49,516 nucleotides of DNA, taken from the NCBI GenBank assembly GCA_002790835.1, contig PFVX01000046.1, forward strand, positions 1 through 49,516, written 5' to 3'. Source of the stretch: a bacterium CG_4_9_14_3_um_filter_65_15 (lineage in GTDB: Bacteria > Krumholzibacteriota > Krumholzibacteriia > LZORAL124-64-63). The position numbers and the translations under genes were made by a program. Below are positions 23,661-32,171 of the stretch, piece after piece. Below the pieces are notes generated by a model that did no database searches, was not told where the DNA came from, and worked only from the letters and a program-made list of their open reading frames with translations. The first letter of the stretch is position 1. Every line of letters begins with the position of its first letter.

Positions 23661-26006
23661 GTGTCTCGTGCCGATCAGATCTTTCAGCAACAGCAGGCGA
23701 ATTTCGCCCGCTGGGAAGTCCTCAAGGATATCGTTGATCAGCAAATCGACCTGATGCTCAATTACCGGCAAAGCGGACACCCCGGCGGCAGCCGCGCCAA
23801 GGCCCACTACTTCATCAGCCTGCTGCTGAGCGGCGCCATGCGCTGGGACATCCGCCACCCCGAGAAGCGCTTCGGCGACCGTTTCATCCTGGTCGCCGGC
23901 CACACCGTTCCCCTGGTGTACGCCACCTTGTCGGTGTTCAACGAGGCCCTGCGCGTCATGCACGAGAAGACCGGAAACGACAAATACCTGGTAGCCGGCG
24001 GCCGCGAGCGCATGCTGACCTGGGAAGACCTGCTGGGCTTCCGCAACATGGGCGGCCTGCCCGGTCACGCCGAGATGGCCGAGAAGAATCTCTTCGTGAA
24101 ATTCAACACCGGCCCCAGCGGCCACGGCGCTCCCGTCTGCGCCGGCGAGGCCCTGGCCCTCAAGAGGGCCGGCGCGCCGGAAGTCAAGGTCTTCGGGATC
24201 GAGGGCGAGGGTGGACACACGGCCGGTTGCTGGCACGAGACCAAGAACACCGCCTACGGTCTGGGCCTGGACAATCTCTACATGATCATGGACTGGAACG
24301 ACTTCGGCATCGACCCCCACCCCACCAGCAGCATCGTGGCCGGCACGCCGCGCGACTGGTTCGCCCCCTACGGCTGGCACGTTCACGAAGCCGCCAACGG
24401 CAGCGATTGGAACGACGTGGCGCGCGCACTGCTGGAGATGACCTGCGGCGATAATCCCGTCCTGCGCCCCGGCATGATGTTCGGCAAGACCCGCAAGGGG
24501 CGGGGTTACCACAAGTTCGACGCTCCCAGCCACGGCGCGCCCCACAAGCTCAACAGCACCGAGTTCTGGCAGTGCCGGGCCGATTTTACCGCCAAGTACC
24601 GTACCGAGTGGGTCGGCACCGATCAGCCGGCGCCCGAAGGCGCGGACGCCCAGCGCGAGCAGTTCGCCGCCAACCTCAACGTCGCTCTCGACGTGCTGCG
24701 CAATGACGAGGACCTGGTGGCCTACCTGGCCGACCGCCTGGTGGAACTGGGCGACAGCGTGCCCACCGACACCGCCGGCTTCAGCCTGCAGGTGAACAAG
24801 AATCCCCTGCACGACGAATCCCTGTTCGACGTGGCCACCTACCCCGAGGACATGTGGGCCAAGCCCGGGGACAAGCAGCCCAACCGGGCCGCCTTCGCCC
24901 GGTGGGGCAGCTACATCAACAGCTACAGCCTGAAGAAGTACGGCCGCCCCCTGTTCCTGGTCTGCTCGGCCGACCTGGCCGGATCGACCAACATCGCCGG
25001 GTTCGGCGCCGACTACGGCGACATGAAGAACACCGGCTGGTACGACCGTGAGAAGAATCCCGACGGGGTGATCATTCCCCAGGGCATCACCGAGTTCACC
25101 AACGCCGGCCTGATGGTGGGCGCCTCATCCGTGAATTTCGCCGACGATCCCGAAAGTGAATTCAACGGGTTCTGCACCGCCAGCAGCACCTACGGCTCGT
25201 TCAGCTACCTGAAGTACGGTGCCATGCGTCTGTACAGCCAGCTGGCCCAGGACTGCGAATGGAAGGTCGGCAAGACGATCTGGGTCGCCGGCCACAGCGG
25301 GCCTGAGACGGCCGAGGACAGCCGCACCCACTTCGGCATCTTCAGCCCCATGGCCACGCAGCTTTTCCCCGACGGCCAGGTCATCAACCTCTATCCCTGG
25401 GAATACAACGAGGTGCCGGTGATGCTGGCGGCGGCCATGAAGACCGACAAGCCCATCATCGCCCTGCACCTGACCCGACCGGGCGTGGCGATCCCCGACC
25501 GGCAGGCCCTGGGGCTCGGGTCGCACCTGGACGCGGCCAAGGGCGCCTACATCCTACGCGACTATCGGAACGGAGAGCCCAAGCACGGGGTGGTCCTGGT
25601 CCTGGGCACCATGAGCACGGCCAACCTGATCAAGGCCCTGCCGGAGATCGACCAGGCCGGGGTGAACGTGAAGTTCGTCGCCGTGCCCAGTCCGGAGCTG
25701 TTCGCCATGCAGCCCGAGGAGTACCGCCGGTCGGTGCTCTCCCAGGGCGACATGCTCAACAGCACCTACCTGACCAACGGCGCCCGCCGCACCATGAAGG
25801 ACTGGACCTTCAACCCGCTGGCCGACCGCTATGCCATGAGCAGCGACTGGGACGACCAGTGGCGGCCCGGCGGCGCCCTGGACGAGGTCTGCCTCAGCGC
25901 CCACATCGATCCGGGTTCCATCCGGGACGGGGTCGTGAAGTTCGCCCGCGACCACGACAAGCGCATGGAGATCCTCGGCGTCATGCTGGAGCAGGCCCGG
26001 GACTGA
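23661..26006 (+). CDS. tkt: Transketolase-family enzyme
   Basis: 781 residues, longer than the usual ~660-700 of transketolases. Thiamine-diphosphate enzyme: the N-terminal PP domain has SGHPGGSRAKAHY, and the cofactor/metal motif runs from GEGGHTAGC to MDWNDFG. The central Pyr domain carries TEFTNAGLMVGASSVNF, and the C-terminal domain LVLGTMSTANLIKAL. Expected to transfer two-carbon units in the pentose phosphate pathway, though the unusual length and divergent Pyr domain leave open a relative with another acceptor. The GTG start follows GAGAGGAG by seven bases. Followed by a strong terminator, so probably a single-gene unit. Confidence 0.85.
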   Translation: MSRADQIFQQQQANFARWEVLKDIVDQQIDLMLNYRQSGHPGGSRAKAHYFISLLLSGAMRWDIRHPEKRFGDRFILVAGHTVPLVYATLSVFNEALRVMHEKTGNDKYLVAGGRERMLTWEDLLGFRNMGGLPGHAEMAEKNLFVKFNTGPSGHGAPVCAGEALALKRAGAPEVKVFGIEGEGGHTAGCWHETKNTAYGLGLDNLYMIMDWNDFGIDPHPTSSIVAGTPRDWFAPYGWHVHEAANGSDWNDVARALLEMTCGDNPVLRPGMMFGKTRKGRGYHKFDAPSHGAPHKLNSTEFWQCRADFTAKYRTEWVGTDQPAPEGADAQREQFAANLNVALDVLRNDEDLVAYLADRLVELGDSVPTDTAGFSLQVNKNPLHDESLFDVATYPEDMWAKPGDKQPNRAAFARWGSYINSYSLKKYGRPLFLVCSADLAGSTNIAGFGADYGDMKNTGWYDREKNPDGVIIPQGITEFTNAGLMVGASSVNFADDPESEFNGFCTASSTYGSFSYLKYGAMRLYSQLAQDCEWKVGKTIWVAGHSGPETAEDSRTHFGIFSPMATQLFPDGQVINLYPWEYNEVPVMLAAAMKTDKPIIALHLTRPGVAIPDRQALGLGSHLDAAKGAYILRDYRNGEPKHGVVLVLGTMSTANLIKALPEIDQAGVNVKFVAVPSPELFAMQPEEYRRSVLSQGDMLNSTYLTNGARRTMKDWTFNPLADRYAMSSDWDDQWRPGGALDEVCLSAHIDPGSIRDGVVKFARDHDKRMEILGVMLEQARD

Positions 26007-26027
26007 TCCGATCCTGGAGACCGCACG

Positions 26028-26058
26028 CGAGCCCCCGACTTCGGCCGGGGGCTCGTTT
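26028..26058 (+). terminator. Rho-independent terminator after transketolase
   Basis: GC-rich stem with arms CGAGCCCCCG and CCGGGGGCTCG around a short ACTTCGG loop region, then TTT. It starts 22 bases after the stop. Confidence 0.8.
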
Positions 26059-26168
26059 CATTCCCGACCAGACCGAAAAAACCTTAAGGAATCCCTTACA
26101 CACCCGATAGTCTTGTCCACTTGATGAGAACCCTCGAACTTGGGACATCACCTAAGGGTAATTATTAA

Positions 26169-26453
26169 ATGAAAAAGTTAAACTGCTGGGAATTCAAGAA
26201 ATGCGGTCGTGAACCTGGCGGTTCCAACTCGGCGGGCGGGTTATGCCCCGCCGCGGTGGATCATCGGACCGACGGGATCAACAACGGCCACAATGGGGGA
26301 CGCTGCTGCTGGGCCATCCCCGAATCGGATTGCATTGGCGCCCTCCAGAACACGATCGTCACCTGCCTGCAATGCGAAGTCCTTGCCATGGTCCAGGAAC
26401 AGGAGAGCGTCGACTTCGTTCTCCTGGGTGGCATCCTGAATCGCATCAAGTGA
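26169..26453 (+). CDS. Two-CW domain protein
   Basis: 94 residues, cytoplasmic, Cys-rich. Two copies of a Cys-Trp motif are visible: NCWEFKKCGRE at the start and RCCWAIPESDCIG in the middle, followed by TCLQCEVLAMV. This matches the small two-CW family, which is often found alone or attached to signalling domains and may bind a metal or sense redox state; no reaction is known. The start has AAGGG about eight bases upstream. The leader (26059-26168) is more AT-rich than its surroundings and should hold the promoter, but no clean -35/-10 pair is seen. Confidence 0.8.
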   Translation: MKKLNCWEFKKCGREPGGSNSAGGLCPAAVDHRTDGINNGHNGGRCCWAIPESDCIGALQNTIVTCLQCEVLAMVQEQESVDFVLLGGILNRIK

Positions 26454-26578
26454 ACCCTCCCCTCCACGACGGATAATCGGCTCGCCGAAGCTGAATCCGA
26501 CCTGCCCCCTTGCCCGTGCCCGCGAGGTTCGGTATCCTCCCCCCTCTCGTCCCGTTTTCTCAACCGGAAAGGACCCCT

Positions 26579-27850
26579 ATGCGTGCTCGGCTTGACCGCC
26601 ATTGGCCGCTCCTGGTCGGCGGCCTATTCCTGCTGCCCGCCTGCAGTCGCGCCCAAGCCCCTGCCGGTGGGTCGGCCCCCACCCTCACCTTCGTCGAGAG
26701 CTGGCCCGAGCAGACCGTCCTGGACCTGCCGAACATCCCCGACGCTCCGGTGGTCTGGCAGGAGGTCATGGATCGGGCCGGGTCGCGCATCGACATCGCC
26801 AGTTTCTACTTCAGCCGCCCCGGCGACGGGGAGGATTCCTACGGCCCCGAGCGTGTGACGGATCGCCTGACGCCGGTGTTGAACGCGGTGGCGCGTGCTG
26901 CGGGGGACCGCGGAGCCGCGGTGCGGGTTCTGGCCGACGCCAAGTTCAACTCCACCTACCCCGAGGTTCCCGCCTGGCTGGACGCACACGACGGGATCAC
27001 CACCCGGACCTTCGATGCGCAGACGGCCTTCGGGAGCAGCGGGGTATTGCACGCCAAGTACTTCCTGGTGGACGACGACGAGTTCTACATCGGCAGTCAG
27101 AACTGGGACTGGCGGGCCCTGGGCCAGATCCACGAGCTCGGCGTGCTGGTCCGCCAACCGGCCCTGGCTGCGGATCTGCGGCGCGTCTTCGACCTGGACT
27201 GGAGTCTGGCCGCCGGCGAGGACCCGCCCCAGGGATCCGACACACCGGGCGCAACCGCTCCTGTGGTGACCGTAGCCGGCGACACCGTCACGGCCCACAT
27301 CGTGGCCAGCCCGCGGGATCATCTGCCGGCAGGCATCCCCTGGGACCTGCCCCAGATCGTCGAGATGATCGACGCGGCCGGCGACTCGGTCCACGTCCAG
27401 CTGCTCTCCTACGGGGTGACCGATCGAAAGAAGCGCCTGTTCGACGACCTCGACAGCGCCCTGCGCCGGGCCGCCGTGCGCGGCGTAGACGTGCGCATGA
27501 TCGTCTCGAACTGGAGCACCTCGCGCTACAGCCTGCCCTGGCTGCAGTCCCTGGCCAAGGTGCCGGGAATCGAGATCCGCGTCACGTCGATCCCCGAACA
27601 TTCCGGCGGCTTCATCCCCTTTGCCCGGGTCGAGCACGCCAAATACCTGACCTGCGACGGCCGGGCTCTGTGGATCGGCACCAGCAACTGGTCGCGGGAT
27701 TATTTCTTCGACTCGCGCAACGTCGGCCTGATCGCCGCCGGGGCCGGCGCTCCCCGCGACGCCGATCGCTTCTTCAACCTGAGTTGGCGCGGCCCTTACG
27801 CCCAAACCCTCGATCCGTGCGGCCAGTACAGCCCGCCACGGCGCAACTAG
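26579..27850 (+). CDS. Phospholipase D-like lipoprotein (PLD3/4-type)
   Basis: 423 residues. Lipoprotein signal with lipobox LLPAC. Two HKD motifs of the phospholipase D superfamily are intact: HAKYFLVDDDEFYIGSQNWD (~158) and HAKYLTCDGRALWIGTSNWS (~353), each followed by the expected G-S/T-x-N. The spacing and the FYFSRP segment near the N-terminus resemble the PLD3/PLD4 and poxvirus-K4 group, whose members include phosphodiesterases and nucleases, so the substrate may be a phospholipid or a nucleic acid. The ATG at 26579 follows GGAAAGGA; longer upstream frames lack a signal. First gene of a likely three-gene unit. Confidence 0.85.
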   Translation: MRARLDRHWPLLVGGLFLLPACSRAQAPAGGSAPTLTFVESWPEQTVLDLPNIPDAPVVWQEVMDRAGSRIDIASFYFSRPGDGEDSYGPERVTDRLTPVLNAVARAAGDRGAAVRVLADAKFNSTYPEVPAWLDAHDGITTRTFDAQTAFGSSGVLHAKYFLVDDDEFYIGSQNWDWRALGQIHELGVLVRQPALAADLRRVFDLDWSLAAGEDPPQGSDTPGATAPVVTVAGDTVTAHIVASPRDHLPAGIPWDLPQIVEMIDAAGDSVHVQLLSYGVTDRKKRLFDDLDSALRRAAVRGVDVRMIVSNWSTSRYSLPWLQSLAKVPGIEIRVTSIPEHSGGFIPFARVEHAKYLTCDGRALWIGTSNWSRDYFFDSRNVGLIAAGAGAPRDADRFFNLSWRGPYAQTLDPCGQYSPPRRN

Positions 27851-27866
27851 AGTCAGGAGATCGACC

Positions 27867-28400
27867 ATGGACCTGGAATACCCGTTCGAATCCATGAGCC
27901 GCGAGGAACTGCTGGGCTGGCTGCAGGACGCCGCCCGCCTCTGGCTCGCCCATGACGGCCTGTGGTTCCAGGCGGTGGAGTCCACCGAAGGCATGGCCGA
28001 AGCCATCGCCCACGACGCCTCCGCCTGGATGGAATTTTCGCCGCTGGAAGCCGGGCGGATCATGAAGCGACTGGGCATCGCACCCGGCGGGGGCATCGAC
28101 GCCCTCCTCACCTGCCTGCAGCACCGCCTCTACGCCCACTTGAACGAGCAGGAACTGGTGGAGAAATCCGAGACGCGCTGCGTTTTTCGCATGAAGAAAT
28201 GTCGCGTCCAGATGGCTCGGGGGCGCAAGGGGCTGCCCGATTTCCCCTGCAAGTCCGTCGGCATGGTCGAATACTCGGCCTTTGCCCAGACCGTGGACCC
28301 GCGGCTGCGCTGCAACTGCCTGGCTTGCCCGCCGGACGACCACCCCGACGATTGGTACTGCTCCTGGGAATTCACCCTCGCCGAAGTCGCGGAGGCCTGA
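27867..28400 (+). CDS. DUF6125-like cytosolic protein
   Basis: 177 residues. The N-terminal half has the pattern I associate with DUF6125: REELLGWLQDAARLWLAHDG, LWFQAVE, G-M-A-E-A, and FSPLEAGRIMKRLGI. The C-terminal half holds several cysteines (CRVQMARG, FPCKSVGMVEY, RCNCLACPPDD, YCSW) that could bind a metal; a related family is the L-2-amino-thiazoline-4-carboxylate hydrolase-like group. No reaction can be assigned. It lies 16 bases after the PLD-like gene and one base before the isochorismatase gene, so the three are probably cotranscribed. Confidence 0.7.
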   Translation: MDLEYPFESMSREELLGWLQDAARLWLAHDGLWFQAVESTEGMAEAIAHDASAWMEFSPLEAGRIMKRLGIAPGGGIDALLTCLQHRLYAHLNEQELVEKSETRCVFRMKKCRVQMARGRKGLPDFPCKSVGMVEYSAFAQTVDPRLRCNCLACPPDDHPDDWYCSWEFTLAEVAEA

Positions 28401-28401
28401 A

Positions 28402-28968
28402 ATGACAACCCCGACCGTTCCCGACCGCCTGCTGGCCGACCGCTGCGTGCTGGTGGTCGTCGACATCCAGGAGCGTTTCCGCGACCTGATCCATCACATG
28501 GACGAGGTCATGGCCAACACCGAACGCCTCGTCCGCTTCGCGCGGATTCTGGACATCCCCGTGCTGGTGACCGAACACTACCCCCAGGGCCTGGGCGCCA
28601 CCGCCGGGGAGATCGCCGCCCTGTGGGACGATTTCCGGCCCATCCAGAAGCTCCACTTCAGCTGCTGCGGATGCGGGGATTTCAACACCGCCCTGGCCGA
28701 CACCGGCCGCGACCAGGTCATCCTCTGCGGCATCGAGACCCACGTCTGCATCTACCAGACCGCGGCCGACCTCAGGCGCCAGGGGCTGCAGGTGGCCGTG
28801 GCCGCCGACGCCGTCTCCTCCTGCAGCAGGAAGAACCGCAAGTTGGGCCTGAATTCCCTGGCGGAACTGGGCGTCCAGTGCCCCGGTGCCCAGATGATCA
28901 TGTTCGAGATTCTCGAACGGGCGGACGACCCCCGCTTCCGCGAACTCAAGGACCTGTTGCGCGAATAG
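28402..28968 (+). CDS. Isochorismatase-family cysteine hydrolase
   Basis: 188 residues, the normal single-domain length. The catalytic triad is visible: Asp21 (VVDIQ), Lys83 (IQKLHFS) and Cys116 (GIETHVC), with the cis-peptide-type GIE-T-H motif. It is nearest to the YcaC/nicotinamidase-like group that splits amides or similar bonds; the substrate is unknown. Three extra cysteines (CCGC at 88-91) are unusual near the active site and could coordinate a metal. The ATG at 28402 lies one base after the DUF6125-like stop and has GGAGG upstream. Confidence 0.88.
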   Translation: MTTPTVPDRLLADRCVLVVVDIQERFRDLIHHMDEVMANTERLVRFARILDIPVLVTEHYPQGLGATAGEIAALWDDFRPIQKLHFSCCGCGDFNTALADTGRDQVILCGIETHVCIYQTAADLRRQGLQVAVAADAVSSCSRKNRKLGLNSLAELGVQCPGAQMIMFEILERADDPRFRELKDLLRE

Positions 28969-28996
28969 AAAAACGTCCCCGACCGGAGTCGGGGAC
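28969..28996 (-). terminator. Rho-independent terminator of the envelope operon
   Basis: Perfect 9-bp stem GTCCCCGAC / GTCGGGGAC (28975-28983 and 28988-28996) with a 4-base loop. On the minus strand it is followed by five T residues, so it ends the gene at 29018. It may partly serve the plus-strand gene too. Confidence 0.8.
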
Positions 28997-29017
28997 ATCG
29001 CATCACACCCTGCGGAA

Positions 29018-30019
29018 TCAGAAGGAATATCCGAATCCCAAGGCCAGGGTCTGCTTGAACTGCCCCCCCTTGCGGATGGCCCCGCGCACGAGGTCACCGT
29101 TGGTCAAGGCGCCGTCCTCATCCACCACCGGTTTGACCGTGTTGTCGTACTTGTCGTACACCCAGCGCATGCTCAGCACCACGGAAATGGCCTGGGTGAC
29201 GTGGGTGGTGAACGTGTTTTCGAAATCCGCATCCACGGCCGTGGTGTAGTCGGCGATGTCCGCAGGGACCGAGCCGTCGGCGACCATGTCGTCCTCGAAG
29301 ACCTTCTTGCCCGAGTAGCTGAACGGTTTGCTCAGGGTGAGCTTGCTCGACCAGTCCACCCGACCGTCCAGGGCCTTGACCATGTACTCGGTGATCATCT
29401 CGGCGGAAGCGGAAGTGCTGGTCACCTTCTCGGTCGCGTTGTCGGGCGAGGGGTTGGGATGGTACTCGCGGCTGTTCTGCCGCAGGGCCAGCCCCAGGCG
29501 CACCAGCAGGGTCTGCCCGTCCTTCTCCAGGAGCTGGCGGGACATACCGGCGGACTCCTTGAACTCCTTGGGGTTGAAGGTCAGGGGCCGCCCGGGATCC
29601 GAGGTCAGATCCTCGAACAGGGACTTGAAGCCTGCGGACACGAAGGGATCCCACCCGCCGTTGGTGGTCCAGCGCAACAGGGATTCCAGTTCGATGTTGT
29701 CGGTGGTCTTGTCCGGGCGCTTCCAGTACAGGATCCCGGAGGAGTCGCGATCCTGGCCGTGGGTCTGGCCATAGGCCAGGTTCATGGTGTTGCGCCAGTT
29801 GAACGACTCGTTGAACTGCTTCTCCAGGGCTCCGTCGATCACCCCGCTCCAGACGACCGAACCCTTGTCTCCGCCGTTCCAGTTGTTGCTGTAGCTGCTC
29901 TGCAGCAGGTTGATGCCCACGTCGAGCTTGTGGGTCCAGACGCCGACGGCCGGCTCTGCGGCCTGCGCTGCGGCGGCGGCCAGCAACGCCGCAGCCGGGA
30001 TCATCAATCGGAATTTCAT
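29018..30019 (-). CDS. DUF3078-like outer-membrane beta-barrel protein
   Basis: 333 residues. Signal peptide (Ala-rich, cleavage near AQA), then a barrel that opens with INLLQSSYSNNWNGGDKGS, the asparagine/tryptophan/glycine pattern of DUF3078 proteins of Bacteroidota and relatives. It ends in LALGFGYSF, a canonical barrel-closing strand with terminal Phe. Function unknown; family members are predicted outer-membrane channels or structural proteins. The ATG at 30019 has GGAAAGGA upstream and lies 23 bases after the mechanosensitive-channel stop, so the two are probably one transcript. Confidence 0.82.
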   Translation of the reverse strand: MKFRLMIPAAALLAAAAAQAAEPAVGVWTHKLDVGINLLQSSYSNNWNGGDKGSVVWSGVIDGALEKQFNESFNWRNTMNLAYGQTHGQDRDSSGILYWKRPDKTTDNIELESLLRWTTNGGWDPFVSAGFKSLFEDLTSDPGRPLTFNPKEFKESAGMSRQLLEKDGQTLLVRLGLALRQNSREYHPNPSPDNATEKVTSTSASAEMITEYMVKALDGRVDWSSKLTLSKPFSYSGKKVFEDDMVADGSVPADIADYTTAVDADFENTFTTHVTQAISVVLSMRWVYDKYDNTVKPVVDEDGALTNGDLVRGAIRKGGQFKQTLALGFGYSF

Positions 30020-30042
30020 GCGTTGTATCCTTTCCTTTGGAT

Positions 30043-30927
30043 TCAGTTCGAGGCCTGCTGCATATGGACGACCCGTTGCGGGAAGGGAATCTCGATCCCC
30101 GACCGGTCGAAGGCCTCCTTGCAGTTCTTGTGGAAGTCGAAGAAGACGTTCCAGTATTCGGCGGCGTTGACCCACGGCCGCACCACGATATTCACGCTGG
30201 AGTCGGCCAGTTCGGACACGGCCACCTTGGTGGCGGGATCCTTCAGGATCCGTTCATCCGCGTCCAGCACCTCGCGAATGATGGCCATGGCCTTGTCCAT
30301 GTCCGAGTCGTATCCGATACCCATGACCATGTCCACCCGCCGGGTCTCGTACCCGTTGAAGTTCTTGATGGTCCCGCCGAAGATGGCGCCGTTGGGCACG
30401 GTGATGCGGATGTTGTCCGGCGTGGCGATGGTCGTGCTGAAGATCTGGATCTCCTTCACCGTACCCTTGATCCCGGCGGCTTCGATGAAGTCGCCGGCCG
30501 TGAAGGGCCGGAACAGCAGGATCATCACCCCGGAGGCGAAATTGGCCAGGGTTCCCTGCAAGGCCATACCCACGGCGAAACCGGCGGCGCCCAAAAGGGC
30601 GATGAAACTGGCCGTCTCCACCCCGAACTGTCCGATGACCGCGACAACCGTGAAGGCGATAATGGCGAAATAGACCAGGCTGGCCACGAAGCCCGCCAGG
30701 CTGGTATCCACCTTGCGGGCCTGCATGAGGGAATTCAGGCCGCCGCGCACCCTTGCCGCCACAAAGCGACCAATCCAGAAAATGGCGATGGCGCCCAGGA
30801 CTTTCAGGCCCAGGCCCGGCCCCTGCTCCTTGGCATAATCCAGCAGGTTCACCCAGAAACCCGGATCGGTGAGCTTGGCGGTGGTGCTATCGGCGGCTGC
30901 GGCCGCTTGCCCCAGAAATGCGGTCAT
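30043..30927 (-). CDS. mscS: Small-conductance mechanosensitive channel, MscS family
   Basis: 294 residues, the typical short MscS length. About three membrane helices; the pore helix TM3 is clear as GAAGFAVGMALQGTLANFAS, followed by RPFTAGDFIEAAG of the beta domain and the C-terminal alpha/beta domain. It releases osmolytes when turgor drops suddenly. The ATG at 30927 follows GGAGGAATTC. A candidate promoter lies at the end of the preceding gene, so it may be transcribed both alone and with the upstream cluster. Confidence 0.92.
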   Translation of the reverse strand: MTAFLGQAAAAADSTTAKLTDPGFWVNLLDYAKEQGPGLGLKVLGAIAIFWIGRFVAARVRGGLNSLMQARKVDTSLAGFVASLVYFAIIAFTVVAVIGQFGVETASFIALLGAAGFAVGMALQGTLANFASGVMILLFRPFTAGDFIEAAGIKGTVKEIQIFSTTIATPDNIRITVPNGAIFGGTIKNFNGYETRRVDMVMGIGYDSDMDKAMAIIREVLDADERILKDPATKVAVSELADSSVNIVVRPWVNAAEYWNVFFDFHKNCKEAFDRSGIEIPFPQRVVHMQQASN

Positions 30928-31018
30928 ATCGAATTCCTCCAGGGGAAAATGGTGGTGAAAAAGGCCGGACAGGGCCGCATTCCGCGTTGCGTCCCCCCGA
31001 CCTTTGCGACATTCGGCC

Positions 31019-31046
31019 ATGGTAGCCGAGAATTCTCCGGCGTCAA
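31019..31046 (-). promoter_or_regulatory. Candidate promoter for mscS
   Basis: On the minus strand TTGACG (31046-31041) and TACCAT (31024-31019) are 16 bases apart. The spacer holds a perfect palindrome GAGAATTCTC that could be a regulator site. The -35 overlaps the stop codon of the OmpA-like gene. Confidence 0.4.
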
Positions 31047-32158
31047 TTGCCTTCCGACCCCGCCGTTCCCGCCGGGGTGATCACCACATCGATCCGGCGG
31101 TTGAGCGCGCGGCCGGCCGGGGTATCGTTGAGAGCCACCGGTCGGTCCGGACCGACCCCTGCGGTGGTGAGGGAATCTCCGGGCAGGCCCAGATCCCTTT
31201 CCAGCAACCGGGCCACCGTCTCGGCCCGGCGGCGGGAAAGGCGCAGGTTGGCCTCACGTCCGCCCGTATCGTCGGTGTGACCCTCGACCGAGATGGTCGC
31301 ACCCGGAAAAGCCCGCAGACCGTCCTCAACCCGCTTGATCAGATCCATTTGGCCCCCGGCCAGTTCGGCGCTGCCCACGGCGAACGACACGCCATGCAAC
31401 CGCACATGAATGCTCCCGTCGGCCTCCAGCAGGACTTTGCCCTCCTGCGGCGTGAAACGCCCCCGCAGACTGTCCACCGCATCCTCGAACCGCTGCTTGC
31501 GGCTCAGAACCGACTCGGCGGCGGAGCGGTCGGCTTCGGCGACTCCCGCCCGCAGTTGCGTTTCCCACAGCTTCTGGCGCAGGGAACTGTTCTCGACGCG
31601 CAGAGCGGTGATCACCGAATCCTGGGCCGCCATGCGGCCTCCGACCGCGGCCTGCAGATGGCGGTTGGCCACCGTCAGGGAATCGGCACGGATGGTCAGG
31701 GCGGTCAACCTTGTGCGCAGAGCCGTCTGCAGGGCCGTCGCACGCTCGTCTCCGCTCAACTGCGGCGACAGGTCAATTCCCGTCAGGGCGGCGATTTCGT
31801 CCAGGGCCTGGTCGAAGCGCCCGAGCAGGGCTTCCATGCCGCTCTTCCGCTTCCGCATCTGCTCCACGAAAATGGCCTCGTTCAGCAGGCGCCGGGCATC
31901 CCGCGCCAGGCCGTCCCATTCCGCGGGGGACGCTTCCCCTTTCTGCGCGGCCTCGAAACGGCGGTCCAGTTCCCACCAGGACGTGGGCAACTGGCCCTTG
32001 GCGCCGTGGTCCTTGGCTTCATCGAGCAGTCGCTTGACCTCGACCCCCGGCCCGGTGTCATCGGCGGCGACACAGGTCTCCCAGGCGGCGCCCGCGATCA
32101 GGGCGACCACAACCAGAGCCACCAGGCTCTCGGCAATGCGACGCGGTTTCCCCAGCAT
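31043..32158 (-). CDS. OmpA-family protein with long helical N-terminal region
   Basis: 371 residues. N-terminal signal or anchor helix (~8-28), then about 200 mainly helical residues of coiled-coil character rich in Ala, Glu, Leu and Arg, then an OmpA-like peptidoglycan-binding domain (~245-365). The domain's core is clear: VSFAVGSAEL, VEGHTDDTGG, LSRRRAETVARLL and NRRIDVVI, including the Asp and Arg that bind diaminopimelate. It probably tethers an envelope component to the cell wall. The ATG at 32158 follows GAGGAGAGGA and lies 13 bases after the GT9 stop. The N-terminal family is not recognised. Confidence 0.85.
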   Translation of the reverse strand: MLGKPRRIAESLVALVVVALIAGAAWETCVAADDTGPGVEVKRLLDEAKDHGAKGQLPTSWWELDRRFEAAQKGEASPAEWDGLARDARRLLNEAIFVEQMRKRKSGMEALLGRFDQALDEIAALTGIDLSPQLSGDERATALQTALRTRLTALTIRADSLTVANRHLQAAVGGRMAAQDSVITALRVENSSLRQKLWETQLRAGVAEADRSAAESVLSRKQRFEDAVDSLRGRFTPQEGKVLLEADGSIHVRLHGVSFAVGSAELAGGQMDLIKRVEDGLRAFPGATISVEGHTDDTGGREANLRLSRRRAETVARLLERDLGLPGDSLTTAGVGPDRPVALNDTPAGRALNRRIDVVITPAGTAGSEGN

Positions 32159-32171
32159 AACGATCCTCTCC

